A stretch of DNA of 15,625 nucleotides, taken from positions 1 through 15,625 of the forward strand of contig JAWOIB010000047.1 of assembly GCA_046484845.1 (NCBI GenBank), given 5' to 3'. A program made the position numbers and the translations under genes. Below the pieces are notes generated by a model. It did not search any database. It saw only the letters and a list, made by a program, of their open reading frames with translations, and was not told the origin of the DNA. The number at the start of each line of letters is the position of its first letter. Positions within the stretch are counted from its first letter, which is position 1. Shown here in pieces: positions 1 to 5,460 of the stretch. Source of the stretch: DSBX01 sp046484845 (GTDB taxonomy: Bacteria > Hydrothermota > Tepidihabitantia > Tepidihabitantales > Tepidihabitantaceae).

Positions 1-140
1 AGGCGCTGTCGCGCCCCGGGCAAGCCTCAACTCCCCCAGTATCGCGCGGACGAATCCTCGGCAGCGAAGCTGCCGACGAAATCGCTGGTGTGGCAGAACG
101 CATCACGCAAGGCAACCGCCCGCATGACTGGGACAAGAAA
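1..140. other. Left-edge region with no supported gene
   Basis: No gene is supported here. A perfect 8-bp hairpin lies at 58-76 (TCGGCAGC, GAA, GCTGCCGA), downstream of the minus-strand tRNA. It lacks a T-run, so it is at best a weak processing or termination structure. A minus-strand reading frame of 32 codons (125-27) passes straight through the hairpin and has no ribosome-binding site, so it is not called. Confidence 0.5.
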
Positions 141-225
<85 letters not shown>

Positions 226-265
226 GTGAAATCCGGTCCGCGATTGTCAAAGAACCGAGCTTGTG

Positions 266-294
266 AGAATAGGCGCTCCGGCCGCGGCTGTCAA
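266..294 (-). promoter_or_regulatory. Sigma-70-like promoter for tRNA-Ser
   Basis: On the minus strand TTGACA (294-289), a 17-nt spacer and TATTCT (271-266) match the housekeeping consensus in 6/6 and 4/6 positions. Transcription would start near 258, about 33 nt before the mature tRNA. The -35 is followed by GCC, as at the M15 operon, lipoprotein and protease promoters in this window. A second TGTCAA at 245-250 has no acceptable -10 partner. Confidence 0.6.
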
Positions 295-312
295 AGCGGA
301 CCGGCGCGCGGG

Positions 313-969
313 CTACTCGATGAAAACCCGGGCGCCCGGTTCGACCGCGTTGACAATCGCGGTCAGCGAGTGTGCGTCGAGTTCCATCCAGACGTGGTCC
401 AGCGCCTCGATCGGCACCTCCTCCCGGACCGGGCCGTGAATCGTAATGCCCGCGCCCAGGAACAGCTCGCCCGGCCCGAACGCATCGGCCACGCGCCGGG
501 CGGCCGAGTCCGCCGGCGGCTCGACGCCTTCCAGCCGGTACAGCCAGTCCGGCCGGTACCAGTCGGTCCGCACCCGCTTGCCCAGCACCTCGAGCCGGGC
601 CTTCGGCAGGTCAAGAAACTCGCGCACGCCGTCCACCGGCCCCCGCAGTCGGTAACGCACCTCGAGCATCTCCTTGTCCCCGAGCATGAGCTTGACCACC
701 CGCGCCGACCGGCGGACGACCAGGTAATGCTCGACCTTGGACAGGAAGGTCAGCCGCTGGTCGAGCAGGAGCCGGTCCTGCTCCAGGTGGTCGAGCTTCA
801 CCTCGAGCGCCTGCTGTTCGGCCCGGACCTCCGCCAGCTCCGTCTCGAGCTCGTTCGCCACGCGCATCAGCGCCCGCTTGCCCGTGGCGTCAACCAGCCG
901 CACCGCGGCCAGCGCCGCGGCAACCACCGCCACGATCGCCAGCACCCGCCGCACCTGCTCGCCGCTCAT
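313..969 (-). CDS. Catalytically dead L,D-transpeptidase-like membrane protein
   Basis: This 218-residue protein has an N-terminal membrane segment (about 7-24), a coiled-coil-like region rich in Leu/Glu/Gln (about 36-75) and a C-terminal domain that aligns with the YkuD (L,D-transpeptidase) domain of the gene just upstream. Over the last 46 residues the two align without a gap, sharing the IHG motif (His178) and the GARV ending. The catalytic His-Gly-Cys of the neighbour is His192-Val-Trp194 here, and the conserved Arg two residues after the Cys is Glu196. It therefore should not catalyse 3-3 cross-linking. A regulatory or peptidoglycan-binding role is inference. The ATG shares one base with the upstream stop (TGATG) and has no good ribosome-binding site, so translational coupling is likely. 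It is last in a three-gene operon. Confidence 0.8.
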   Translation of the reverse strand: MSGEQVRRVLAIVAVVAAALAAVRLVDATGKRALMRVANELETELAEVRAEQQALEVKLDHLEQDRLLLDQRLTFLSKVEHYLVVRRSARVVKLMLGDKEMLEVRYRLRGPVDGVREFLDLPKARLEVLGKRVRTDWYRPDWLYRLEGVEPPADSAARRVADAFGPGELFLGAGITIHGPVREEVPIEALDHVWMELDAHSLTAIVNAVEPGARVFIE

Positions 970-1655
970 CAGTAGATGTATACCCGGGCGCCGACCGGCA
1001 CCGAATCGTAGAGCACTCTCAGGTCATCGCGCCCGACCCGGATGCAGCCGTGAGTCACGCTCCGGCCGAGCAGGTTCTCGTGCGGGGTACCATGGATGCC
1101 GATGCCGCCGCCGAGGTCGATGAAATACTCGCCGAGCACGCCTTCCTGGCGCCGCTCAGGAGAGTCCATCGGCGGTATCGGCTTGCCCTCTTCGAGGAAC
1201 GCCCAGTCGGGCTTGACCCAGACCGGCTTCTCCTTCTTGCGCCAGACGGTCATCGCCCCGCGCGGGGTATCGAACACCCACTTGCCGCGGCCGTGCCGAA
1301 GCGTGTCGCCGGTGCCGGTTGATATCCGCGCCTCGCGCAGCACCTCCCGGCCCCGGCGCAGGTACAGCCGGTTGGCGCCGGTGTTGACCGCCACGTAGAG
1401 GTCATCCGAGAACGCGCTGGCGAGCTGGTCGCCCAGTTCCGCGACCGCGGCCGCGAGCCGTTCGGCCCCGTCCGCCAGGCGGGGCAGGGCCGCCTGTGCC
1501 CCGGCGATTCCCGCGCGGGCGGCGGAAAGCCCGCCCGCCAGCCGGAGCAGGTCCACCCGGAAGCTCTCGCGCAGCGGCAGGTAGAGTTCGGCCCAGCCGA
1601 AGGCGAGGCCGGCCAGAATGATCACCCCGATCGAACTGACCAGGCTCCGCTTCAC
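969..1655 (-). CDS. L,D-transpeptidase (YkuD domain), membrane-anchored
   Basis: This 228-residue protein has one N-terminal membrane helix (about 7-27), an Ala/Leu-rich helical linker (about 40-80) and a YkuD domain (about 85-228). The hallmark residues are present: His188 in GIGIHGT, then S199-V-T-H202-G203-C204-I-R206, which contains the catalytic cysteine. In this family the cysteine attacks a tetrapeptide stem to form 3-3 cross-links or attach proteins to peptidoglycan; some members act at other amide bonds. The domain would face the periplasm. The start is GTG and overlaps the stop of the upstream M15 peptidase gene by four bases (GTGA). No Shine-Dalgarno is seen, which suggests coupled translation. 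The next gene is an inactive paralogue with the same layout, so the pair may act together. Confidence 0.9.
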   Translation of the reverse strand: MKRSLVSSIGVIILAGLAFGWAELYLPLRESFRVDLLRLAGGLSAARAGIAGAQAALPRLADGAERLAAAVAELGDQLASAFSDDLYVAVNTGANRLYLRRGREVLREARISTGTGDTLRHGRGKWVFDTPRGAMTVWRKKEKPVWVKPDWAFLEEGKPIPPMDSPERRQEGVLGEYFIDLGGGIGIHGTPHENLLGRSVTHGCIRVGRDDLRVLYDSVPVGARVYIY

Positions 1656-2605
1656 TGTTTCCAGCGCATCCGCTCGCCGCGCGTGTCCACGTGCACGAAC
1701 GCGGTCCGCGACCGGGTCCGGCGGTACCAGCCGACCCCGCCGACCAGTTCCGGGTGGCGCTCCTCAAGCTCGTCGATGTAGCTCGCCAGCAGCCGCGCGT
1801 CCTGCGAATCCGAACTGCCGTCGCCGTTCAGGTCGTCCAGCGTCCGGTCGCCGTTCTCATCCACGTAGATGTCGGCCGCCCCGCCGTAGATGTGCGCGCT
1901 GTTGCGCCCCCCGCCCTGCGCGTACTGCCGGGCCGGGGTCCGGTACCCGCTCATCACCGCCAGCCGGGTGCAGACATGCCCCTTCTCGACAATCAGGTCG
2001 GTGAGCAGTTCCAGCTTCAGAATCAGGTCCTCCCTGAGCACGATGTACTTCGGGTACCCGGCCGGAGAGGGCGGCACGAACTGCCCGAGGGTGTAACGCG
2101 GTGAAATCGGGGTGTCGACGTTCTCCGGGGTCACCTCGATGAACCCGTCGGGCGGCACGAACCCGGGAAACGGGTTGGACTTCGGGTAGTTGCCGACCCG
2201 GTAGTCGTTGAGCCGGCCGTTCTTCAGCCGCGCGTACGGCACCTTGACGAAGACGTTGACCCGCCTGACCGAGGAACCGCAGACCGCGACCAGCGGGTAC
2301 AGCCCGGGGGCGTCGGGCGCGACCCAGTCGGCCCGGCCCGGCCCGGCTTCAATCAGCTCTCCCCCGTTGGCGACCCAGCCGGTCGTCGGCGCGTCGGGCG
2401 GCACCTGGAGCGTCAGCGTCTCGCCCGGCATCACGAAAACCGCGATCGTGTCCCAGGTCGTGGCCCGGCCATTCAGTTGGAGCGCCAGGACCGCCGGCGC
2501 CGCTTCGGCCTCCTCCAGGACGGTCTCCGGCTGGCCGGACACCACCGCCGCGACCGCCAGGCAGGCGGCCAGCGCGGCCAGGCGGCTACGCAACGCTGTC
2601 AGCAA
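1652..2605 (-). CDS. Secreted M15-type (D-Ala-D-Ala carboxypeptidase-like) peptidase
   Basis: This 317-residue protein has an Ala-rich signal peptide (about 1-24) and an Ig/PKD-like beta region (about 40-122, with a VNVFVKVP strand at the end). Its C-terminal domain (about 185-317) is like Peptidase_M15/DUF882. Visible motifs are SGYRTP (219-224), SAHIYGGAADIYVD with candidate zinc ligands His238 and Asp245, and FVHVD with His305. Family members cut peptide stems of peptidoglycan. Between the two metal motifs sits a dockerin-like calcium loop, DLNGDGSSDSQD (258-269), unusual at this place. The proposed start is TTG at 2605; a second in-frame TTG lies at 2593. No ribosome-binding site is visible and the -10 of the promoter ends only 9 nt upstream, so the mRNA may be leaderless. 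The gene heads an operon with the two transpeptidase-like genes. Confidence 0.82.
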   Translation of the reverse strand: MLTALRSRLAALAACLAVAAVVSGQPETVLEEAEAAPAVLALQLNGRATTWDTIAVFVMPGETLTLQVPPDAPTTGWVANGGELIEAGPGRADWVAPDAPGLYPLVAVCGSSVRRVNVFVKVPYARLKNGRLNDYRVGNYPKSNPFPGFVPPDGFIEVTPENVDTPISPRYTLGQFVPPSPAGYPKYIVLREDLILKLELLTDLIVEKGHVCTRLAVMSGYRTPARQYAQGGGRNSAHIYGGAADIYVDENGDRTLDDLNGDGSSDSQDARLLASYIDELEERHPELVGGVGWYRRTRSRTAFVHVDTRGERMRWKQ

Positions 2606-2614
2606 AGTGTGCTA

Positions 2615-2643
2615 AGGATAGCTGCCACGGCCGGGGCTGTCAA
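2615..2643 (-). promoter_or_regulatory. Promoter of the M15/transpeptidase operon
   Basis: The minus strand reads TTGACA (2643-2638), a 17-nt spacer and TATCCT (2620-2615). The -35 is perfect and followed by GCC; the -10 matches 4/6. Transcription would begin near 2608, almost on the TTG start at 2605. Confidence 0.6.
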
Positions 2644-2660
2644 ACCAGCCCGGAACAGCA

Positions 2661-2684
2661 GGCGCGGGCCGGTCGGCCCGCGCC
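2661..2684 (-). terminator. Hairpin terminator after the envelope-stress-like operon
   Basis: A perfect 10-bp GC stem (GGCGCGGGCC / GGCCCGCGCC) with a 4-nt loop lies 20 nt past the stop of the last operon gene. On the minus strand it is followed by TGCTGTT, a poor T-tract, so termination may be only partial or factor-assisted. It separates this operon from the M15 promoter. Confidence 0.6.
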
Positions 2685-2703
2685 AAACTCATCCGGCCCG
2701 CGG

Positions 2704-3063
2704 CTACTCCAGCCAGACCTCGACGTGGTCGCCGTCTTCGTCGTCAACCTCGACGATCTTGCCGGTCATCCCCTGCTCCAGCGCTGCCGAGACCGTCTTC
2801 AGGTCGATCTCGGCGTCCGCGATCTTCGCCTTGGCCTGCTCCGGCGCCATCCTCATGCCCCACTTCACCAGCGAAATCGGCAGGGTTACGTTCACCTTCG
2901 GCTTCTCGCTGCCCCGCTCCCAGACCCGGACCTTCAGGAACCGGTTCCGGTGGCCGGTCTCGTCGTCGGACTGCCCGATCGCGTCCAGCAACCGAGCGGC
3001 CTCCTCCGCGGTGATCTTTTTCTCTTCGAGCAGTTTCAGAACCCGTTCCTTTTCGTCCTTCAC
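2704..3063 (-). CDS. SHOCT-like/YvlB-LiaX N-terminal domain protein
   Basis: This 119-residue soluble protein begins with a helical hairpin (about 3-29, centre LLEEKKITAEEAARLL), the SHOCT-like module found at the N-terminus of YvlB/LiaX proteins. A linker leads to an alpha/beta region (about 40-119) with FLKVRVWE, KVNVTLPISLVKWG and a closing GKIVEVDDEDGDHVEVWLE, a pattern known from YvlB-like proteins of unknown biochemical role. I choose the GTG at 3063, which overlaps the upstream stop by four bases (GTGA) and has GGGAGG about 6 nt before it. The longer open frame to 3276 runs in another phase over the upstream gene and is not used. It is the last gene of the six-gene operon. Function is inferred only from relatives in cell-envelope stress responses. 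Confidence 0.85.
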   Translation of the reverse strand: MKDEKERVLKLLEEKKITAEEAARLLDAIGQSDDETGHRNRFLKVRVWERGSEKPKVNVTLPISLVKWGMRMAPEQAKAKIADAEIDLKTVSAALEQGMTGKIVEVDDEDGDHVEVWLE

Positions 3064-3323
3064 GGTTTCCTCCCTTTGATACGGTCGATCGCTTCCTCTA
3101 CATCCACCCTGCCCCGCTCGACATCGTCCAGGACGAAGCGCACCTGGCGACGACGACGACGGCGCAGCCCGCGCAGGCCGCGGCAGGTCACGTACCCGCC
3201 CAGCAGGATGAGCAGCACCGGCCAGTCGCGGCTGAAAGATATCCAGCTCACGCCCAGCGAGGACAGCCAGATCCACGCCCCGAGCAGGACCAGCGCGATT
3301 CCCCAGCCCAGCCGCCTCATCAT
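3060..3323 (-). CDS. Small LiaI/LiaF-like membrane protein with C-terminal helical module
   Basis: This 87-residue protein has two membrane segments (about 6-26 and 33-48) joined by a short SRDWP turn, then a strongly basic stretch (RRRRRRQ, 54-60) and a short C-terminal helical module (64-84). The membrane part matches the LiaI-LiaF-like/DUF5668 type. It is clearly related to the 59-residue protein encoded just upstream: both share GAW-W, LGV and SRDWP-L at the same places. The C-terminal module (VLDDVERGRVDVEEAIDRI) aligns without gaps to the helical module of three operon neighbours. The start is ATG at 3323, or the adjacent ATG at 3320. It overlaps the previous stop as ATGA. The basic belt should lie at the cytoplasmic membrane face, putting the module in the cytoplasm (inference). 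Confidence 0.83.
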   Translation of the reverse strand: MMRRLGWGIALVLLGAWIWLSSLGVSWISFSRDWPVLLILLGGYVTCRGLRGLRRRRRRQVRFVLDDVERGRVDVEEAIDRIKGRKP

Positions 3324-3499
3324 CGCCTCCGGGCCAGCCAGCGGATGCCCTCGAACACCGTCAGCAGCCCGACCACGACAATCAGCAACGGCCAGTCCCG
3401 GCTCGCCACGATGCCGGTGGGCAGCACGCCCAGATTGGCCAGCCAGAGCCAGGCCCCGACCGCCATCAGCACGAGTCCCCAGACAATCCCGCGTCCCAT
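3320..3499 (-). CDS. Very small LiaI/LiaF-like membrane protein (59 aa)
   Basis: A 60-codon frame, including TGA, encodes a 59-residue protein starting MGRGIVWGLVLMAVGAW and ending in basic RWLARRR. It has two membrane helices (about 4-23 and 37-52) with SRDWPLLIVVVG between and into the second, the DUF5668/LiaI-like layout. The ATG overlaps the DUF4097 gene's stop (TAATG), has GGAGG 7 nt upstream, and its own stop overlaps the next start (ATGA). It is so short that a length cut-off would miss it, but tight coupling on both sides and similarity to the next gene make it real. The pair looks like a tandem duplication in which only the downstream copy carries the helical module. Confidence 0.85.
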   Translation of the reverse strand: MGRGIVWGLVLMAVGAWLWLANLGVLPTGIVASRDWPLLIVVVGLLTVFEGIRWLARRR

Positions 3500-4410
3500 T
3501 ACGCTTCCTCCGCCCTTCGGACCGCGATATCGGCCACCCCGGTCCGCACCTTCAGTTCCTGCGTGCCTGCGCCCAGCCGGACCCTGAGCCGCCGTTCCGC
3601 TTCCTCAACGACCTCGTGCTCCAGCCCGGCGTCGAACTCGATACTGCCCTCCTCCTCGCACTCGAGGTCGAGCAGGACGTCCGCGCCGGCCGGGAACCGC
3701 AGCTCCACCCCGCCGGACTTACTCGCCAGGCTGCCGCTGACCGGGCCGGTGGCCGACAGCCCGATCTCACCCGATTTGCTTTCCACCTCCAGCCGGCCCG
3801 ACACCCGGGCCAGCCGGACATCGCCGGACACGGTCTGGACTCTCAGCTGGCCGGAGAAGTCTTCCAGCGTGACGTCCCCGGACACGCCCTTCAGCCCGAC
3901 CCGGCCACCCGTGCCCCGGACGGTCACGTCGCCGGACACGGTCGTCACCTCCAGCCGGGACTCGCGCGGCAACCGGATGCTGAAATCCCCGGATATCGCC
4001 CGGACCATCACGATGTCCTCCCGCTCGCGCACCCTGGTCATCGCGTCATCGCTCTCGATGCTGATGCCGTCCTGGTCCCAGCCCGTCGCGGTCAGGTCGC
4101 CGGACACGCTCTTCAGAAACAGGCTGCTCTTGCCCGGGAACTCGGTCCGGGTCTCCTCCCGGCTCCCGAACCCGGTCTTCATCGCGGACGACACCGCGCT
4201 GGCGACGATGTCCGGTATCCGGTCCAGCTCCGCCATCCGCACCCTGGCCACCCGGGCGGACCGGGACGGGCGCGGCGGCTCCGGCCAGCCCCCCGGCCCG
4301 GCGGGGGCCGTCCGGGAACGAGCCAGCGCCTCGATCAGGCGGGCCGCCTGCTCCGCGGTTATCTTGCCCTCCTCCAGCATCATCAATACCCGCGCACGCT
4401 CTTCACTCAT
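3499..4410 (-). CDS. DUF4097 beta-solenoid protein with N-terminal SHOCT-like module
   Basis: This 303-residue protein has an N-terminal helical module (about 3-30, centre LEEGKITAEQAARLI), a Pro/Arg-rich linker (34-55) and a DUF4097 (putative adhesin, toastrack-like) domain from about 90 to the end. The latter shows seven Ser-Gly repeats at 103, 140, 159, 177, 195, 213 and 232, mostly of the form VSGDV. Spacing is close to 18 residues through the middle of the domain, as expected for stacked beta strands. No signal peptide or membrane helix is seen. The same order of domains occurs in YvlB and LiaX, proteins linked to envelope stress in Firmicutes. The ATG has GGGAGG 7 nt upstream and lies eight bases inside the DUF2089 gene. 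A role in sensing or organising a membrane-stress response is inference from family and neighbours. Confidence 0.9.
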   Translation of the reverse strand: MSEERARVLMMLEEGKITAEQAARLIEALARSRTAPAGPGGWPEPPRPSRSARVARVRMAELDRIPDIVASAVSSAMKTGFGSREETRTEFPGKSSLFLKSVSGDLTATGWDQDGISIESDDAMTRVREREDIVMVRAISGDFSIRLPRESRLEVTTVSGDVTVRGTGGRVGLKGVSGDVTLEDFSGQLRVQTVSGDVRLARVSGRLEVESKSGEIGLSATGPVSGSLASKSGGVELRFPAGADVLLDLECEEEGSIEFDAGLEHEVVEEAERRLRVRLGAGTQELKVRTGVADIAVRRAEEA

Positions 4411-4792
4411 CGCTTCCTCCCTTATCCTCGCCGCCGCGGAGCATTCGCTCCGCGTCCTCGGCGGTTATCTCGCCGCGCTCCAGCATCTCGATTACCCGGC
4501 CGCCATCCGCCGCCGGGGCCGCGCCCTCTCCGAGCGCGGCCAGCACCGCGTCCAGCCGCGAACGCACCGTCGGGTAGGAGATACCCAGCTCCCGCTCGAC
4601 CTCACGGATGACGCCCCGGTTGCGCACGAACACCAGCAGGAACTCGTACAGCTCCCGCGGCAGCCGGCAGAGCACCGGCACCTCGAACCGGCCGCGCACC
4701 GAGATGTCGCAGTTTCCGCAGGCAAGCTCGGAAATCACCATCGGCCCGGAACAGACCGGGCAGCGGTGCAGCAGCTTCGCGGTCTTCATCAT
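4403..4792 (-). CDS. DUF2089 family zinc-ribbon/HTH protein
   Basis: This 129-residue protein matches DUF2089 throughout. A zinc ribbon comes first (Cys11-x2-Cys14 and Cys25-x2-Cys28). A helix-turn-helix region follows (about 45-85), with VIREVERELGISYPTVRSRL as turn and recognition helix. The C-terminus carries the short helical module (100-120) shared with three other operon proteins. The layout suggests a DNA-binding regulator, probably of its own operon, though the family has little experimental work. Two ATGs stand side by side; the second (4789) is better spaced from the upstream GGGAGG. The first overlaps the previous gene's stop as ATGA. Candidate targets are the inverted repeat at 5263-5287 and the promoter at 5207-5234 (inference). 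Confidence 0.9.
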   Translation of the reverse strand: MMKTAKLLHRCPVCSGPMVISELACGNCDISVRGRFEVPVLCRLPRELYEFLLVFVRNRGVIREVERELGISYPTVRSRLDAVLAALGEGAAPAADGGRVIEMLERGEITAEDAERMLRGGEDKGGSDE

Positions 4793-5091
4793 CCCTCCCT
4801 GTTCGCGCCGGTCCGCAGGCTGTCCGCCCCGGCCAGCCGGACCGGCCCTGTTGCCGACGGGGCCCGCACCTCGACCACCGGCAGCCGGAACTCCGGCCCG
4901 CCGGCCTCGACCCTCACCTCGGGCAGAACCCCACGCGGGCCCTCGGCCCGCACCTCGACCACCGGCAGCAACCCGGACGGGCTCAACCCCGCCCCGGCTA
5001 CCCGGCCCTGTCTCGCCACGCCGGCCGCAACCAGCACCAGCGTCGCCAGCACCATCACCGCCAGCCCGTACCCGGTCACACGTTCCTTCAT
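4789..5091 (-). CDS. Small membrane-anchored or exported protein with three 14-residue repeats
   Basis: Not recognised as a known family. The 100-residue protein has one hydrophobic segment after a short charged start (about 8-25) and then three 14-residue repeats beginning at Leu42, Leu56 and Leu70, each of the form LP-V-V-A. Alternating Val with charged residues suggests beta strands. The first and third repeats share an identical 25-nt stretch (4945-4969 and 4861-4885), so the repeat is recent or conserved at DNA level. I chose ATG 5091 because AGGAGG lies 5 nt upstream and because the longer frame to 5208 would begin inside the promoter -10. It is the first gene of the operon, overlapping the DUF2089 start as ATGA. 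Its repeat region is probably periplasmic, and it could be the sensing or target partner of the system (inference). Confidence 0.75.
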   Translation of the reverse strand: MKERVTGYGLAVMVLATLVLVAAGVARQGRVAGAGLSPSGLLPVVEVRAEGPRGVLPEVRVEAGGPEFRLPVVEVRAPSATGPVRLAGADSLRTGANREG

Positions 5092-5200
5092 AACATCCTC
5101 CTGCTCTCGCTTGCCCGAACCATCAACCATAGACATAGACCTCAGGTTCGCTGAACCGCGTTCGAACCCGGACTCGGCCCTGTTGATCTCGTAGTTCACT
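5092..5200 (-). other. About 105-nt 5' leader with competing short hairpins
   Basis: Between the promoter and the first ATG, GGTTC-type and GAACC-type segments recur. On the plus strand GGTTC at 5145-5149 can pair with GAACC at 5153-5157 (3-nt loop) or, as GGTTCG at 5145-5150, with CGAACC at 5163-5168 (12-nt loop). The stems are short, 5-6 bp. A regulatory role is unproven. Confidence 0.3.
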
Positions 5201-5206
5201 ATGTCC

Positions 5207-5234
5207 ATTGTAATATCTTAGACGCATATGTCAA
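5207..5234 (-). promoter_or_regulatory. Strong sigma-70-like promoter of the DUF2089/DUF4097 operon
   Basis: The minus strand reads TTGACA (5234-5229), a 16-nt spacer and TACAAT (5212-5207): 6/6 and 5/6 matches. The DNA upstream of the -35 is AT-rich for some 80 bp, like an UP element, in sharp contrast to the GC-rich surroundings. Transcription should start near 5200, giving a leader of about 105 nt. Confidence 0.75.
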
Positions 5235-5262
5235 TCAAAAGTTTCATAAATAATCATCATAT

Positions 5263-5287
5263 TCAATATTAGTATTAACTATATTGA
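5263..5287. promoter_or_regulatory. Candidate operator: 7-bp inverted repeat in AT-rich DNA
   Basis: TCAATAT (5263-5269), an 11-nt spacer and ATATTGA (5281-5287) form a perfect inverted repeat about 30 bp upstream of the -35 of the envelope operon. Arm centres are 18 bp apart, a spacing a dimeric regulator could bridge. AT-rich DNA gives short repeats easily, so this is a suggestion only. Confidence 0.35.
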
Positions 5288-5425
5288 TACCAATAGGCAA
5301 GACTGATCTAACCCGCTGTGTTTGTTTGCGTTACTGAGGACCGCCTCCGGCGCCGGGTGGCCGCCGAGCATCGAACAGTGGCGCTGCCCCCGCACAAACC
5401 TGCCTCGCCGGGCGCCAAGGGGGTA

Positions 5426-5453
5426 TTGACAGTCGATACCCGGTGACTATCTT
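5426..5453 (+). promoter_or_regulatory. Promoter for the FG-GAP-like exported protein
   Basis: TTGACA (5426-5431), a 16-nt spacer and TATCTT (5448-5453) match the consensus in 6/6 and 4/6. The -10 ends 7 nt before the GTG at 5461, so transcript and reading frame would begin at about the same base. Confidence 0.55.
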
Positions 5454-5460
5454 TCTTCTC

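Noticed and set aside
27..125. A 32-codon minus-strand frame downstream of the tRNA
   Set aside because: It has no ribosome-binding site or promoter, runs through a perfect hairpin, and has no recognisable sequence.
245..250. TTGACA on the minus strand close to the tRNA
   Set aside because: No -10 at suitable spacing; the predicted -10 would fall within the tRNA. The site at 266-294 fits better.
3064..3276. N-terminal extension of the YvlB/LiaX-N-like protein
   Set aside because: It overlaps the upstream membrane-protein gene in another phase; the GTG at 3063 has a ribosome-binding site and a typical four-base stop/start overlap.
2725..4611. Plus-strand frame of 628 codons
   Set aside because: Shadow of the six-gene minus-strand operon; composition is Pro/Arg/His-rich with no domain, while the minus strand has coupled genes with ribosome-binding sites.
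3563..5194. Plus-strand frame of 543 codons
   Set aside because: Shadow of the DUF4097, DUF2089 and repeat-protein genes; extreme Ser/Pro/Arg/Thr content and no start signals.
5443..5460. GTG at 5443 as the start of the exported protein
   Set aside because: It lies upstream of the promoter -10 and would place hydrophobic residues before the basic part of the signal peptide; GTG 5461 fits better, though this is not proven.
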